From: Pseudomonas sp. K2I15
Lineage (GTDB): Bacteria > Pseudomonadota > Gammaproteobacteria > Pseudomonadales > Pseudomonadaceae
Length of the DNA stretch: 58,014 nucleotides
Direction of reading: 5' to 3'
Assembly: GCF_002204795.1 (NCBI RefSeq)
Contig: NZ_NIXO01000041.1
Location: 1-58,014 of the forward strand
The first letter of the stretch is position 1. Each line of letters starts with the position of its first letter. Position numbers and translations under genes: made by a program. Shown here in pieces: positions 36,024 to 45,817 of this stretch. Below the pieces are notes generated by a model that was given only the letters and a program-made list of their open reading frames with translations, was not told the DNA's origin and searched no databases.

Positions 36024-37064
36024 ATGCGAATCGGACTGGTTGGATACGGCCACGGTGGCCGATTTTTTCACGCACCGCTGATTGCCAGCCTGCCGGGGGC
36101 GACCTTTGTGGGCGTCGTCACCCGTTCACCCGAGCGTCGCCTGCAATTGGCCGCTGAGCATCCCGGCGTAAAAGCCTTCGATACCATCGGCCAGATCGTC
36201 GAGGCCGGCGTCGATGCCCTGGTGATCTCCACCACCCTCAAGGGCCGCCCCGCGCTGGTCTTGGAAGCCATCGAACACGGTGTGGCGGTGGTCAGCGACA
36301 AACCCTTCGCCAGTAACGCCGAACAGGCCCAGGCCCTGATTACCGCCGCCGAACGCCAGGGCGTGCTGCTCAGCGTCTACCAGAACCGGCGCTGGGACTC
36401 GGATTTCCTGACCCTGCGCAAGCTGATCGATGCCGGTGCCCTGGGCACCATCACCCGGTTTGAATCCCGGGTGGAACGCTTCAAGCCTGAAGCTGTGGGC
36501 AATGCCAGCGGCGGCGGGTTCCTGCGTGACCTGGGCAGCCATCTGGTGGACCAGGCCATGCAGCTGTTCGGCCCGGTGGAGCGGGTGTTCGCGCAATTGC
36601 ACTACACCGCAGATGAGCCCAACGTCGACCACGGCTTCTTTGTATCGCTGACCCACGCCAACGGGGTGATTTCGCACCTGTGGGGCAGTGCCCTGCAAAA
36701 CAGCCAGGCCCCGCGTTTTCGGGTCAATGGCACGGCCGGTTGCTACACCGTCGAAGGGCTGGACGGCCAGGAAGACTTGCTGATGGCCGGCAAAACCCCG
36801 AAAACCGAAGGCGAGCACTGGGGCGCCGAAGAGCACCGACGTTGGGGCTGGTTCGAGCAAGGCGAGGAGCGCGAGCGGGTCCCGTCGGAAAAGGGCCGCT
36901 GGAACCAGTTCTACAGTCAGCTGCAAAGCGCGGTGGAAGGCCATGGTCCGTTGCCGGTGGATGCCCGGGATGCGCTGCAAACCACCCGTGTACTCGACGC
37001 GGCGCGTCTCAGTTCCGAGCGCCGGCAGGTGGTGGAAATGCACACCGTGGAAAGCCAAGGATGA
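36024..37064 (+). CDS. iolW: Putative scyllo-inositol dehydrogenase, IolW-like
   Basis: 346-residue Gfo/Idh/MocA oxidoreductase distinct from IolG. It starts GLVGYGHGGRFFHAPLI and has VVSDKPFASNAEQ (EKP variant DKP), GVLLSVYQNRRWDSDFLTL, RDLGSHLVDQAMQLFG and GLDGQEDLLMAGKTP. These follow the pattern remembered for B. subtilis IolW/YvaA, an NADP-dependent scyllo-inositol dehydrogenase. Its place in the cluster suggests that scyllo-inositol can enter the pathway. CAAGGAG lies before the ATG. Confidence 0.75.
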   Translation: MRIGLVGYGHGGRFFHAPLIASLPGATFVGVVTRSPERRLQLAAEHPGVKAFDTIGQIVEAGVDALVISTTLKGRPALVLEAIEHGVAVVSDKPFASNAEQAQALITAAERQGVLLSVYQNRRWDSDFLTLRKLIDAGALGTITRFESRVERFKPEAVGNASGGGFLRDLGSHLVDQAMQLFGPVERVFAQLHYTADEPNVDHGFFVSLTHANGVISHLWGSALQNSQAPRFRVNGTAGCYTVEGLDGQEDLLMAGKTPKTEGEHWGAEEHRRWGWFEQGEERERVPSEKGRWNQFYSQLQSAVEGHGPLPVDARDALQTTRVLDAARLSSERRQVVEMHTVESQG

Positions 37065-37096
37065 AAAATAGAATAAAATTCTAAAATAAGTTGATA

Positions 37097-37112
37097 TGGA
37101 AATTATTTTCCA
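37097..37112. promoter_or_regulatory. Candidate IolR operator before the ABC importer
   Basis: TGGAA-N6-TTCCA, with the GGAA-N6-TTCC core at 37098-37111 and arms identical to the iolC site. Just upstream, TAGAAT-AAA-ATTCTA (37069-37083) is a second perfect palindrome. The 365-bp gap 37065-37429 shows no convincing gene: a 96-codon frame at 37091-37381 has no ribosome site and runs across the operator. Confidence 0.62.
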
Positions 37113-37429
37113 ATAAAGTCATTCCAGGTTGCATAAAGTACGTTCGGACTCGATTCGGGCGACTCGACAAAAACAAGATCAAAACAACCAGGTACCGTCA
37201 GATGAAAATCTTCAACGCTGTACTGCGAATTTTACGTCCTGCCCTCAAGCCTCGCGGTCTGCCCCGCGCCCGGCCGTTTTACTTTTCCCTCCTGAATGTC
37301 CTGTGCGTCGAAAGCAAGGGTTCCCTGGTGTGCTGCATTCCGGGGGCGCCGATCGTTCGACTGCCGACAGCTTCGCTCTGAAAAACGCAACGTCCACAAA
37401 ACCAACAAGAAATTGGAGACAGACCGTTC

Positions 37430-38365
37430 ATGAAGACCCCGATCCGTTTTACCGCGCTGGCCCTGTCCATGATGCTCGCCAGTGGTTTCGCCACGGCCGC
37501 CGATATCAAGGTGGGCGTGAGCATGTCGGCGTTCGATGACACCTTCCTGACCTACCTGCGTGAGGACATGGACAAGCAAGCCAAGTCCTACCCCAAGGGT
37601 GACGGCGTACAACTGCAGTTCGAAGACGCCCGCGCCGATGTGGTCAAGCAATTGAGCCAGGTCGAGAACTTTATCAGTCAGAAAGTCGACGCCATCATCG
37701 TCAACCCGGTCGACACCGCGTCTACCGCCAATATCAGCAAGGCCGCTCTCGCAGCGGGCATTCCGCTGGTGTACGTCAACCGCCGTCCCGACCAGAAAGA
37801 TCTGCCCAAGGGCATCGTGGCGGTGACCTCCAATGACGTCGAGGCCGGCCAGTTGCAAATGCAGTACATCGCTGAAAAGCTCGGCGGCAAGGGCAAGATT
37901 GTGATCCTGCTGGGTGACCTGGCGAACAACTCCACCACCAACCGCACCAAGGGTGTGAAGGAAGTGTTGGCCAAATACCCGGGCATCACCATCGAGCAGG
38001 AGCAGACCGGTGTCTGGCTGCGTGACAAGGGCATGACCCTGGTCAATGACTGGCTGACCCAGGGCCGCGAATTCAACGCGGTGCTGGCCAACAACGACGA
38101 GATGGCGATCGGTGCGTCCATGGCCTTGAAGTCGGCGGGCACCAAGCCGGGCACCGTGTTGATTGCGGGGGTTGATGGCACGCCGGACGGTTTGAACGCG
38201 ATTACCAAGGGTGACATGGCCGCGTCGGCCTTCCAGGATGCCAATGGCCAAGCGGTGGGTTCGGTGGAAGCGGCACGCAAGATGGCCAAGCACGAGGCGG
38301 TGGAGCAGAACGTGGTGATCCCGTTCAAGCTGATCACCCCGGACAACGTCAAAGACTTCAAGTAG
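37430..38365 (+). CDS. Periplasmic sugar/inositol-binding protein of an ABC importer
   Basis: 311 residues. Signal peptide cleaved near ATAADIKVG, then a ribose/galactose-type periplasmic-binding fold: AFDDTFLTYLREDMDKQA, VDAIIVNPVDT, SNDVEAGQLQMQYIAEKLGGKG, NNDEMAIGASMALK and VDGTPDGLNAI. It would deliver a cyclitol to the membrane complex encoded next. It belongs to the CUT2-type set found with Pseudomonas iol genes. The start is the ATG at 37430 after TTGGAGA. Confidence 0.9.
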   Translation: MKTPIRFTALALSMMLASGFATAADIKVGVSMSAFDDTFLTYLREDMDKQAKSYPKGDGVQLQFEDARADVVKQLSQVENFISQKVDAIIVNPVDTASTANISKAALAAGIPLVYVNRRPDQKDLPKGIVAVTSNDVEAGQLQMQYIAEKLGGKGKIVILLGDLANNSTTNRTKGVKEVLAKYPGITIEQEQTGVWLRDKGMTLVNDWLTQGREFNAVLANNDEMAIGASMALKSAGTKPGTVLIAGVDGTPDGLNAITKGDMAASAFQDANGQAVGSVEAARKMAKHEAVEQNVVIPFKLITPDNVKDFK

Positions 38366-38428
38366 CCCTTAATAACAACAATAAACCGGCAGGGCAGCCA
38401 CGGCGGCCCTGCTGACGGAGTACCCGAT

Positions 38429-39988
38429 ATGTTTGCTCAAGCGACTGCTTCGCAAGCCCCGCTGCCGGGCCCCCAGCCTGACGGGCTGGCCGAGCCCTAC
38501 CTGCTGGAAATCTCCAACATCAGCAAAGGCTTTCCCGGCGTCGTGGCCCTGGCCGATGTGCAGCTGCGGGTGCGCCCCGGTTCGGTGCTGGCGCTGATGG
38601 GTGAGAACGGCGCGGGCAAGTCGACGTTGATGAAGATCATTGCCGGCATCTATCAACCCGACGCCGGTGAAATCCGCTTGCGTGGCAAGCCGATCAAATT
38701 CGAAACACCGTTGGCGGCGCAGAAGGCGGGGATCGCGATGATCCACCAGGAACTCAACCTGATGCCGCACATGAGCATCGCCGAGAACATCTGGATCGGC
38801 CGCGAACAGCTCAACGGCCTGCACATGATCAACCATCGGGAAATGCACCGCTGCACCGCCGAGTTGCTGGCGCGGCTGCGGATCAACCTCGACCCGGAAG
38901 AACACGTCGGCAACCTGAGCATCGCCGAGCGGCAGATGGTCGAGATTGCCAAGGCGGTGTCCTATGACTCCGACATCCTGATCATGGATGAACCGACCTC
39001 AGCCATTACCGACAAGGAAGTGGCCCACCTGTTTTCGATCATTGCCGACCTCAAGTCCCAGGGCAAAGGCATCATCTACATCACCCATAAAATGAACGAA
39101 GTGTTCGCCATCGCCGATGAAGTGGCGGTGTTCCGCGATGGCGCCTATATCGGCCTGCAGCGGGCCGACAGCATGAACAGCGACAGCCTGATCTCGATGA
39201 TGGTGGGGCGTGAGCTGAGCCAGCTGTTCCCGGTGCGGGACAAGCCCATCGGCAAGCTGCTGCTGTCGGTGCGCGACCTGCGCCTGGACGGCGTATTCCA
39301 GGGCGTGTCGTTTGACCTGCACGCCGGGGAGATTCTCGGCATCGCGGGGTTGATGGGCTCTGGCCGTACCAACGTGGCCGAAACCATTTTTGGCATCACC
39401 CCAAGCTCCGGCGGCGAGATCCAGCTGGACGGCAAGACCGTGCGCATTACCGACCCGCACATGGCGATCGAGAAGGGCTTCGCGCTGCTGACCGAAGACC
39501 GCAAGCTCAGCGGCCTGTTCCCCTGCCTGTCGGTGCTCGAAAACATGGAAATGGCCGTGCTGCCGCATTACTCCGGCAACGGCTTTATCCAGCAAAAAGC
39601 CCTGCGTGCGCTGTGTGAAGACATGTGCACCAAACTGCGGGTGAAAACCCCGTCGCTGGAGCAGTGCATCGACACCTTGTCTGGTGGCAACCAGCAAAAA
39701 GCCCTGTTGGCCCGGTGGTTGATGACCAACCCGCGTTTGTTGATCCTCGACGAACCCACCCGTGGCATCGACGTAGGCGCCAAGGCCGAGATCTACCGGC
39801 TGATTTCCTACCTGGCCAGCGAAGGCATGGCCGTGATCATGATTTCCTCGGAGCTGCCGGAGGTGCTGGGCATGAGCGACCGGGTGATGGTGATGCACGA
39901 AGGCGACCTGATGGGCACCCTGGACCGTGCGGATGCGACCCAGGAAAAAGTCATGCAACTGGCTTCCGGTATGACGGCGGTCCACTAA
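38429..39988 (+). CDS. ABC importer ATPase with two nucleotide-binding domains
   Basis: 519 residues, a duplicated RbsA/MglA-type ATPase. The first half has Walker A GENGAGKST, signature LSIAERQMVEIAKAVSYDS and Walker B ILIMDEPTSA. The second half has the typically degenerate Walker A (GLMGSGRTN), signature LSGGNQQKALLARWL and Walker B LLILDEPTRG. It powers uptake of the ligand bound by the preceding periplasmic protein, inferred to be inositol. 63 bp after that gene. Confidence 0.93.
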   Translation: MFAQATASQAPLPGPQPDGLAEPYLLEISNISKGFPGVVALADVQLRVRPGSVLALMGENGAGKSTLMKIIAGIYQPDAGEIRLRGKPIKFETPLAAQKAGIAMIHQELNLMPHMSIAENIWIGREQLNGLHMINHREMHRCTAELLARLRINLDPEEHVGNLSIAERQMVEIAKAVSYDSDILIMDEPTSAITDKEVAHLFSIIADLKSQGKGIIYITHKMNEVFAIADEVAVFRDGAYIGLQRADSMNSDSLISMMVGRELSQLFPVRDKPIGKLLLSVRDLRLDGVFQGVSFDLHAGEILGIAGLMGSGRTNVAETIFGITPSSGGEIQLDGKTVRITDPHMAIEKGFALLTEDRKLSGLFPCLSVLENMEMAVLPHYSGNGFIQQKALRALCEDMCTKLRVKTPSLEQCIDTLSGGNQQKALLARWLMTNPRLLILDEPTRGIDVGAKAEIYRLISYLASEGMAVIMISSELPEVLGMSDRVMVMHEGDLMGTLDRADATQEKVMQLASGMTAVH

Positions 39989-40048
39989 CGAATAAACGGC
40001 GCCGGCCCGTTGCGGCCGACGCAACGCGATAAAAAAAGGTGAGTGGTT

Positions 40049-41086
40049 ATGAACGCGATACTGGAAAGCAAACCCGAGGAAAAGAAGCCCGCCACGGCGC
40101 CGGTCAAGCACCGTCGACGCATGCCCACCGAGCTGAGCATCCTGCTGGTGCTGATTGGCATCGGCCTGGTGTTTGAGTTGTTCGGCTGGATCGTGCGCGA
40201 CCAGAGCTTCCTGATGAACTCCCAGCGCCTGGTGTTGATGATCCTGCAAGTATCGATCATCGGCCTGCTGGCGATTGGCGTGACCCAGGTGATCATCACC
40301 ACCGGTATCGATTTGTCCTCGGGCTCGGTGCTGGCCTTGTCGGCGATGATCGCCGCCAGCCTGGCGCAGACGTCTGACTTTTCTCGTGCGGTGTTTCCAT
40401 CCCTGACTGACTTGCCGGTGTGGATACCGGTAGCGATGGGGTTGGGTGTGGGGCTGCTGGCGGGGGCAATCAACGGCAGTATTATCGCGGTCACCGGGAT
40501 TCCACCGTTTATTGCGACCCTCGGCATGATGGTTTCGGCCCGTGGCCTGGCGCGTTATTACACCGAAGGCCAGCCGGTGAGCATGCTCTCGGATTCCTAC
40601 ACGGCGATCGGCCATGGTGCGATGCCGGTGGTGATCTTCCTGGTGGTGGCGGTGATCTTCCATATCGCGCTGCGCTACACCAAGTACGGCAAATACACCT
40701 ACGCCATCGGCGGCAACATGCAGGCGGCGCGCACCTCTGGCATCAACGTCAAGCGTCACCTGATCATCGTCTACAGCATTGCCGGCTTGCTCGCAGGCCT
40801 GGCGGGTGTGGTGGCCTCGGCACGGGCGGCAACCGGGCAGGCGGGCATGGGCATGTCGTATGAGCTGGACGCGATTGCCGCAGCGGTAATCGGCGGCACC
40901 AGCCTGGCGGGCGGCGTAGGGCGCATCACCGGCACCGTGATCGGCGCCTTGATCCTCGGGGTGATGGCCAGCGGGTTTACCTTCGTCGGCGTGGATGCGT
41001 ACATCCAGGACATCATCAAGGGCCTGATCATCGTGGTGGCGGTGGTGATCGACCAGTATCGCAACAAGCGCAAGCTCAAGCGCTGA
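40049..41086 (+). CDS. ABC importer permease, ribose/inositol type
   Basis: 345 residues. A charged N-terminal tail of about 35 residues is followed by eight to ten hydrophobic segments. Family motifs: IITTGIDLSSGSVLALSAMI, GIPPFIATLGMM and AIAAAVIGGTSLAGGVGRI near the C-terminus, the loop that contacts the ATPase. Probably a homodimeric permease with the two upstream components. The ATG at 40049 has AAAAAGGTGAG upstream; a GTG two codons earlier is less likely. A strong terminator follows. Confidence 0.92.
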   Translation: MNAILESKPEEKKPATAPVKHRRRMPTELSILLVLIGIGLVFELFGWIVRDQSFLMNSQRLVLMILQVSIIGLLAIGVTQVIITTGIDLSSGSVLALSAMIAASLAQTSDFSRAVFPSLTDLPVWIPVAMGLGVGLLAGAINGSIIAVTGIPPFIATLGMMVSARGLARYYTEGQPVSMLSDSYTAIGHGAMPVVIFLVVAVIFHIALRYTKYGKYTYAIGGNMQAARTSGINVKRHLIIVYSIAGLLAGLAGVVASARAATGQAGMGMSYELDAIAAAVIGGTSLAGGVGRITGTVIGALILGVMASGFTFVGVDAYIQDIIKGLIIVVAVVIDQYRNKRKLKR

Positions 41087-41100
41087 GCGGTGAAACCTGA

Positions 41101-41131
41101 GCAAAAGGGGGACGTAATGTCCCCCTTTTGC
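41101..41131. terminator. Bidirectional rho-independent terminator
   Basis: Perfect stem GCAAAAGGGGGAC / GTCCCCCTTTTGC around GTAAT. The A and T tracts are inside the stem, so it can act on both strands. It sits between the convergent importer operon and the large toxin-like gene and insulates the two. Confidence 0.85.
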
Positions 41132-41134
41132 CGT

Positions 41135-44100
41135 TTATGGGGCCAGGGGCAGGAAGTGCAGTTGCGCCGTGTCGCGGGTGATTTTGCCGTAGTGGATATC
41201 GACGATCATGTGCGGGTTCTGAGCCTTGGCCAGCAGCGAGTAATAACTCTGTTTGCGTTGGGCCTGGGTTTTCAGGTGGGCCACGGTGTAGTCATTTTTT
41301 GCGGTTGTAACCAACGGGTAGTGAAAGTGCGCGTACCACAAAGGCGCGCCGCCCTGATGATTGATCGCATATTCCTGGATGAAATCCTGCCGGTCACCGA
41401 CCATTGCGATGCGTGAGCCCAGCCTGGCCAGTTGCACGCGATTTTGCTGGAGCAGGTAGGTGACATGGCTGTCGGTCGGCGGCAGCTCCAGTGTCCGCTG
41501 GACGCGCAAGCTTTGGCCTTTGGTGGTCAATTCCGTTGCCGCTCTGCGCATGTCGCCAAGCAGTATTTGGTCAGCGGGTAACCTTGCTGCTACGGGCTGT
41601 GCCTGAATAGCTCGGTCAAGCTCGTCGGCCAATTCAGTGAAGCGATTGGCTTCTTTTTGCAGGCTCTCCTCGACCTCAATCGGAAATCTGGAAACCCGTG
41701 CATAACCTTCCTCGCGATTGAGGGTCGGGGCGAGTTCCTTGAGCAATTTACGCGCGTAACCCTTGACCAGGTTCAATGCGCGTGTGCGTGGCGCAGGCTG
41801 CGGCGCAGCGGGATGTTCCTCGCGGATTTCGTCCCATTGGTCGCCGTGTTGTGAGTAGGTGCCCAGCAACTGGTTGTCCCGTTCGGAGCGGACCTCGACG
41901 ACCTCGATCGGCAATGTACTGCTCGCGGGTTTCAAGTCGCCGATCAATGTGCCGCGCCGACGGGTCTTGATGACTTTTTTCTGCGGGCTGCCCGCGACCG
42001 CAAGGTGCCGCTTGGGGGGCCGAATCGTGGAGGAGGGCTCAGGCTTGACCTCTCGGGCCAATTGTTGAACAACGTCCTGGTAAAGTGCCTCCAGCAGTTT
42101 TTGTATGCGTTGAAAATACTCCATGTGCAGGTCGCCGGCATGCACCATGGCCATGCCTTGCAGGGCGTCCAGCGCCTGGCCGTAGCGTTGGGACAGGCTG
42201 TCGAGCACCGTCAGGCGATCTTCAGGGGTCAGGTCAAAGGTATTGAGTTCAGCGTGGGTCTGTACTTGAGAATGCAGGGGCTCAACCACCGAGCCCAGTT
42301 CCTTGGAAGCGCCGTAGCCCCATATCTTGATGCTCAAATACAACAGGTTTTTCAACTGAGAGTATTTGACCGAAAGGGCACGCAACTCCGGCGCGCGGTT
42401 GAGTGTCAGGCGGTTGTATTCTTCCCGGCCGGGGCGGCCCAGTTTGTACAGCTCAAGCAGCGATTTATCAGTGAGTTCCAGGGCGTCTATCTGGCGTTCA
42501 TTGATCTCACTGGTGTCCTTGAGGAATTGGACAAAACCGGCTTGGTTGGCGAGCACGGCGTTTATCTGTTCGGCGTCTTCGCGAATGAAGCGCGGGTTCG
42601 CGGTATTTAACGCCTGGCGGTCCCTATCGGCGATCACCACCACTTTGCGCGCGTTATTGATGCTGTTGCTCAGCAGTGACGCGCCGACGGCACTCGGCAG
42701 CGGGATATTCAATTTGTCGCGTTCGCCAAGGCTGTCGAGTATTTTCTGGTAATCCTCCAGCTGGCTTTGCAGCGCCCTGTGGAAGGCTTTGCGGGTACTC
42801 GCCCTGGCAGCGTTGGAGTAGTTGGGTTGGTTCGCCGCGAGGTTCATCAGCATTTCAGCGTCGTCGACCTTTTTCTGCGCGGCTTGCTGGCCGTCGAAAA
42901 ACAGGTCGTACTCCTCATCAAGCTGCCTTCTCCTGTCGGCCTGGCGCTTCAGTTCGGCGGTAACGCGTTGGCGGGGCATGCCCCCGCTCAGGCGCAGGCG
43001 CAAGTCCAGCGACCAGTTACCCTGGCCATCGGTTTTCAGCAACGGCCCCAGCCGCCTGCGGTCGATGGGGTCGACAATCATGGTGCTGGCATCGCGTGCT
43101 ACGTTCACCAGATACCACTGGTTTTCGACCAGGGCGTACCAGTCATCCAAGTGCCGGTACAGCCCTTGGCGCAGACCGTGTGCTTCCGGCGGTGGCAATG
43201 GCTCGGGCCTGGGGGCGTTGAAGCGCGACAGTCGAGCACGCTGGCTGGAGGTGAGTTGATTGCGGGCGCTGGAAAATCCGAAATCGAACACCGAATTCCC
43301 GTCGCTTTCCAGGGCGACCGGGCCTTGACGGATATCGGGGGCAGCAGGTGACGGCCATTGCTCGGCAGGGCGGCGGGCGATCGTTGTGCGCAGGGCTTGC
43401 TGTTTGACCTCTTCACTCAGTGGCACGGCGGGCTGGGCGGTCGTAGGAGCCAGATGCACCAGGAGCATTCCCACGTTGAGCAGCAGGTCTACCAGCGCCT
43501 GCTCCCGGGTCACCGGGTCGTCGCTGTTGAGGGCCGGGATATCGTGGCTGGCGCTGCTCATCAGGCTCAGCAGCCAGCCGGTGAGCATCAGTGGTCCGCG
43601 GGCCAGTGGCAGCAGCAGTGTGTTGAACAGCAGGCCGGCCCCTTCAAGCAGTACACCCCAGCGGCTCTGATGGTTGGAAACCGATTCGCGGTCCGCCTGA
43701 TCAACCAGCGCGCGCGCATTGCAGCCATATAAGTACTGCATCAATTGGCCGTTGGACAAAAATTGCAGCAGCTCTTCGCCGATGCCATCTGTGGCCAGTT
43801 CGGCAGGTTTCGGAACGTCTGGCACGCTGAATTCGTCGCCCATGCCAAAGCGCGGGTAATGAGGCTCCTGGAACCCTCCGTTGTCATAAATCGGCCTGGC
43901 CCCGTCGGTTAGCCAGGTCAATACGCTGGCTTGTAACTCGCCAGGGCTGGCGATGGCATTCAGCAACGCCTCGCGGGTGGCGAATTGCCTGAGCATCTCG
44001 GGGTATAACGGCCGGTAAAGGATATGCGGGCCGGCGAGGGCATTCTCCGGTTCAATGATGTACATGCTGTTCACCACATCCGGGGTGGCCTGCGGTTTAC

Positions 44101-45817
44101 GCCGCAGGGCCAACGGGCGAATCACGATCACTTGGCCATCGACCTGGCGGTCCCTGGCCTGCTCGCCCATTAACGCGGCGATGTAGCGAGCGCCGAGGTG
44201 GGACACGCCGTTTTCACCCTTAAGGCTCAGCTCAAGTGCCAGCAGCGGCAACTGCACGACGGTTTGCTCGGCAAAACGTATGGCGCGCAGGCGTGCCTGG
44301 TCGCTGTCACCCAGTAGCTGCGTATTGAGCAAGGCGGGATAGTTTTTACCGATGTCGACCTGTTCGATCAGGCCTCCCCGAGCGTTGATGTAGTCGGGCG
44401 TCAGCCAGGTAGGCAGGGCATGGGCGTGGCGGTGTTTTACCGTGAGCTGGCCGTGGGGCTGGCCTTGCAGGTTTTTGATTGCCAGGTCGGTGAGGCTCAT
44501 TGGAACCTGTTCCACGAAACCCGCGCCTCCCGGGTAGCCGGCGGCCACGGTGAACGTGAGTTGCAGGTCGTCGGGATGAAACTGCGCGGCTTTGGACTGC
44601 CCGGGCGTTACGTTATCGAACCTGATTTCGTCGCGCTTGAGCTGTTGCAGCAGTGCATCGGTGGTGAAGGTGCGGATGTCGGGAATGTCGCTGAGGTAGG
44701 TACGGCCGTTGCTGCGCTTTTTTGCGCTGGCCAGTGCGAGGCTGTAGCGGCCGTAGCTTATCCGGTCGGTGGCAGGCGCGTTCTGCAACCACACGGGCAT
44801 TTGCCCGCGCAGTGAGTTCAGGGCGTCGGAGGGCGGCGGTGATGCATTCAGAAAATAGCCGGAGGGGTCGCTGATCTCCAGGCACAGCGCTCGCAGTGTA
44901 TTCAAACCCGTACGGGCGGGCAGGGTGAGGGCGCCGAGGTCTTCCAATTGCTGGTTGAGTATCAGCGCCGCGAGGGTGTCGAAAATGTTGCCGTCCGGCT
45001 CTACGCGTTGGGCGGTGACCTGTTCAATCAGGTAAGGCCGCGCGATCTGATGGCCCCAGGTGTCGAGGCAACTGTCCATAGAGGAAAAGCGCTCAACGCG
45101 ACCGCCAGGCCTGCACGATAAAACCCGTGTGCTGCCATTGGTTGCTTGCGCCAGGAGCAGTTGCGGGCTCAGTACGGTGTGCGTCTGTGCTGCACCCTTG
45201 AGCGTCACCTGTGGGCAATAGGCATGCACCGTGTCGGCACCGTAGCGGCTGAGTCGTTCGTCGCGGTCGGGGCAGTTGAGAAGCTGCTCCAGCATTTCCC
45301 GCGCTGGCGCCTCCAGGAGCGGCTGGCTGATGGCAGCGATTCTGAGGTTGTCCGCCAGCACATCGGCAAGCCAGCGCCAACGTGTGACGCCGGTATCGGC
45401 CGCTTCCCACCAGTAAGTGGCCAGGGCATCTTGCAGCGCGAGGGGCAAGGTCAGCGGCAGCGCCTGGATCAAGCCGTCGATGACGCTCATCTCAAGGTGG
45501 TTGGCGTCGGACGCTGGCAGCTTGAGACGGGCCGGTGGGGCGTCGCTCAAGAAGCACGACTGGCCGTGACGGTCACTCAGGTCCAGCGCGGTGCCGGTGC
45601 CGAGAAAGCCCAGCACGCCGGGCATCAGGGGGCGCAATGTCCAGCCACCCTCCGGATGGGGCGTGGCCACTTGGGTGTGGGACAGGTCGATTGAGAGCGT
45701 TGGATAGCGTTGCTTGATCAACTCGGCGAGGTGTTGCCGGGTGATGATTTCCAGCGTCGGTCTTGAGGCGAATTGTGCGCTGACCGTTCTGGCAGCAGCG
45801 CTAAGGTTGATAGGCAT
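41135..45817 (-). CDS. Very large dermonecrotic-toxin-domain (DUF6543-type) protein
   Basis: 1560 residues, the largest gene here. The middle of the N-terminal half follows a pattern I associate with Pseudomonas DUF6543/ToxA_N proteins: YINARGGLIEQVDIGKNYPA, LGDSDQARLRAIRFAEQTVV, LPLLALELSLKGENGVSHLG, ARYIAALMG, then HILYRPLYPEMLRQFATREA and VLTWLTDGARPIYDNGG. Hydrophobic segments at about 721-754 and 774-790 could insert into a membrane or aid translocation. The C-terminal third is helical, charged and rich in coiled-coil-like stretches. There is no signal peptide, secretion gene or obvious immunity gene beside it. Activity unknown; a secreted toxin is an inference from the family name. Confidence 0.72.
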   Translation of the reverse strand: MPINLSAAARTVSAQFASRPTLEIITRQHLAELIKQRYPTLSIDLSHTQVATPHPEGGWTLRPLMPGVLGFLGTGTALDLSDRHGQSCFLSDAPPARLKLPASDANHLEMSVIDGLIQALPLTLPLALQDALATYWWEAADTGVTRWRWLADVLADNLRIAAISQPLLEAPAREMLEQLLNCPDRDERLSRYGADTVHAYCPQVTLKGAAQTHTVLSPQLLLAQATNGSTRVLSCRPGGRVERFSSMDSCLDTWGHQIARPYLIEQVTAQRVEPDGNIFDTLAALILNQQLEDLGALTLPARTGLNTLRALCLEISDPSGYFLNASPPPSDALNSLRGQMPVWLQNAPATDRISYGRYSLALASAKKRSNGRTYLSDIPDIRTFTTDALLQQLKRDEIRFDNVTPGQSKAAQFHPDDLQLTFTVAAGYPGGAGFVEQVPMSLTDLAIKNLQGQPHGQLTVKHRHAHALPTWLTPDYINARGGLIEQVDIGKNYPALLNTQLLGDSDQARLRAIRFAEQTVVQLPLLALELSLKGENGVSHLGARYIAALMGEQARDRQVDGQVIVIRPLALRRKPQATPDVVNSMYIIEPENALAGPHILYRPLYPEMLRQFATREALLNAIASPGELQASVLTWLTDGARPIYDNGGFQEPHYPRFGMGDEFSVPDVPKPAELATDGIGEELLQFLSNGQLMQYLYGCNARALVDQADRESVSNHQSRWGVLLEGAGLLFNTLLLPLARGPLMLTGWLLSLMSSASHDIPALNSDDPVTREQALVDLLLNVGMLLVHLAPTTAQPAVPLSEEVKQQALRTTIARRPAEQWPSPAAPDIRQGPVALESDGNSVFDFGFSSARNQLTSSQRARLSRFNAPRPEPLPPPEAHGLRQGLYRHLDDWYALVENQWYLVNVARDASTMIVDPIDRRRLGPLLKTDGQGNWSLDLRLRLSGGMPRQRVTAELKRQADRRRQLDEEYDLFFDGQQAAQKKVDDAEMLMNLAANQPNYSNAARASTRKAFHRALQSQLEDYQKILDSLGERDKLNIPLPSAVGASLLSNSINNARKVVVIADRDRQALNTANPRFIREDAEQINAVLANQAGFVQFLKDTSEINERQIDALELTDKSLLELYKLGRPGREEYNRLTLNRAPELRALSVKYSQLKNLLYLSIKIWGYGASKELGSVVEPLHSQVQTHAELNTFDLTPEDRLTVLDSLSQRYGQALDALQGMAMVHAGDLHMEYFQRIQKLLEALYQDVVQQLAREVKPEPSSTIRPPKRHLAVAGSPQKKVIKTRRRGTLIGDLKPASSTLPIEVVEVRSERDNQLLGTYSQHGDQWDEIREEHPAAPQPAPRTRALNLVKGYARKLLKELAPTLNREEGYARVSRFPIEVEESLQKEANRFTELADELDRAIQAQPVAARLPADQILLGDMRRAATELTTKGQSLRVQRTLELPPTDSHVTYLLQQNRVQLARLGSRIAMVGDRQDFIQEYAINHQGGAPLWYAHFHYPLVTTAKNDYTVAHLKTQAQRKQSYYSLLAKAQNPHMIVDIHYGKITRDTAQLHFLPLAP

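Noticed and set aside
37091..37381. 96-codon frame between the IolW-like gene and the importer binding protein
   Set aside because: It starts on the candidate IolR operator, has no ribosome site and encodes no recognisable sequence. More likely leader DNA.
40043..40048. GTG as the start of the ABC permease
   Set aside because: The ATG at 40049 is better spaced from AAAAAGGTGAG; the choice changes only two residues.
38999..41104. Long antisense reading frame (701 codons) opposite the ABC importer genes
   Set aside because: It lies wholly over two genes with clear family motifs, has His/Gln/Arg-rich composition typical of a GC-rich antisense shadow, and has no recognisable domain.
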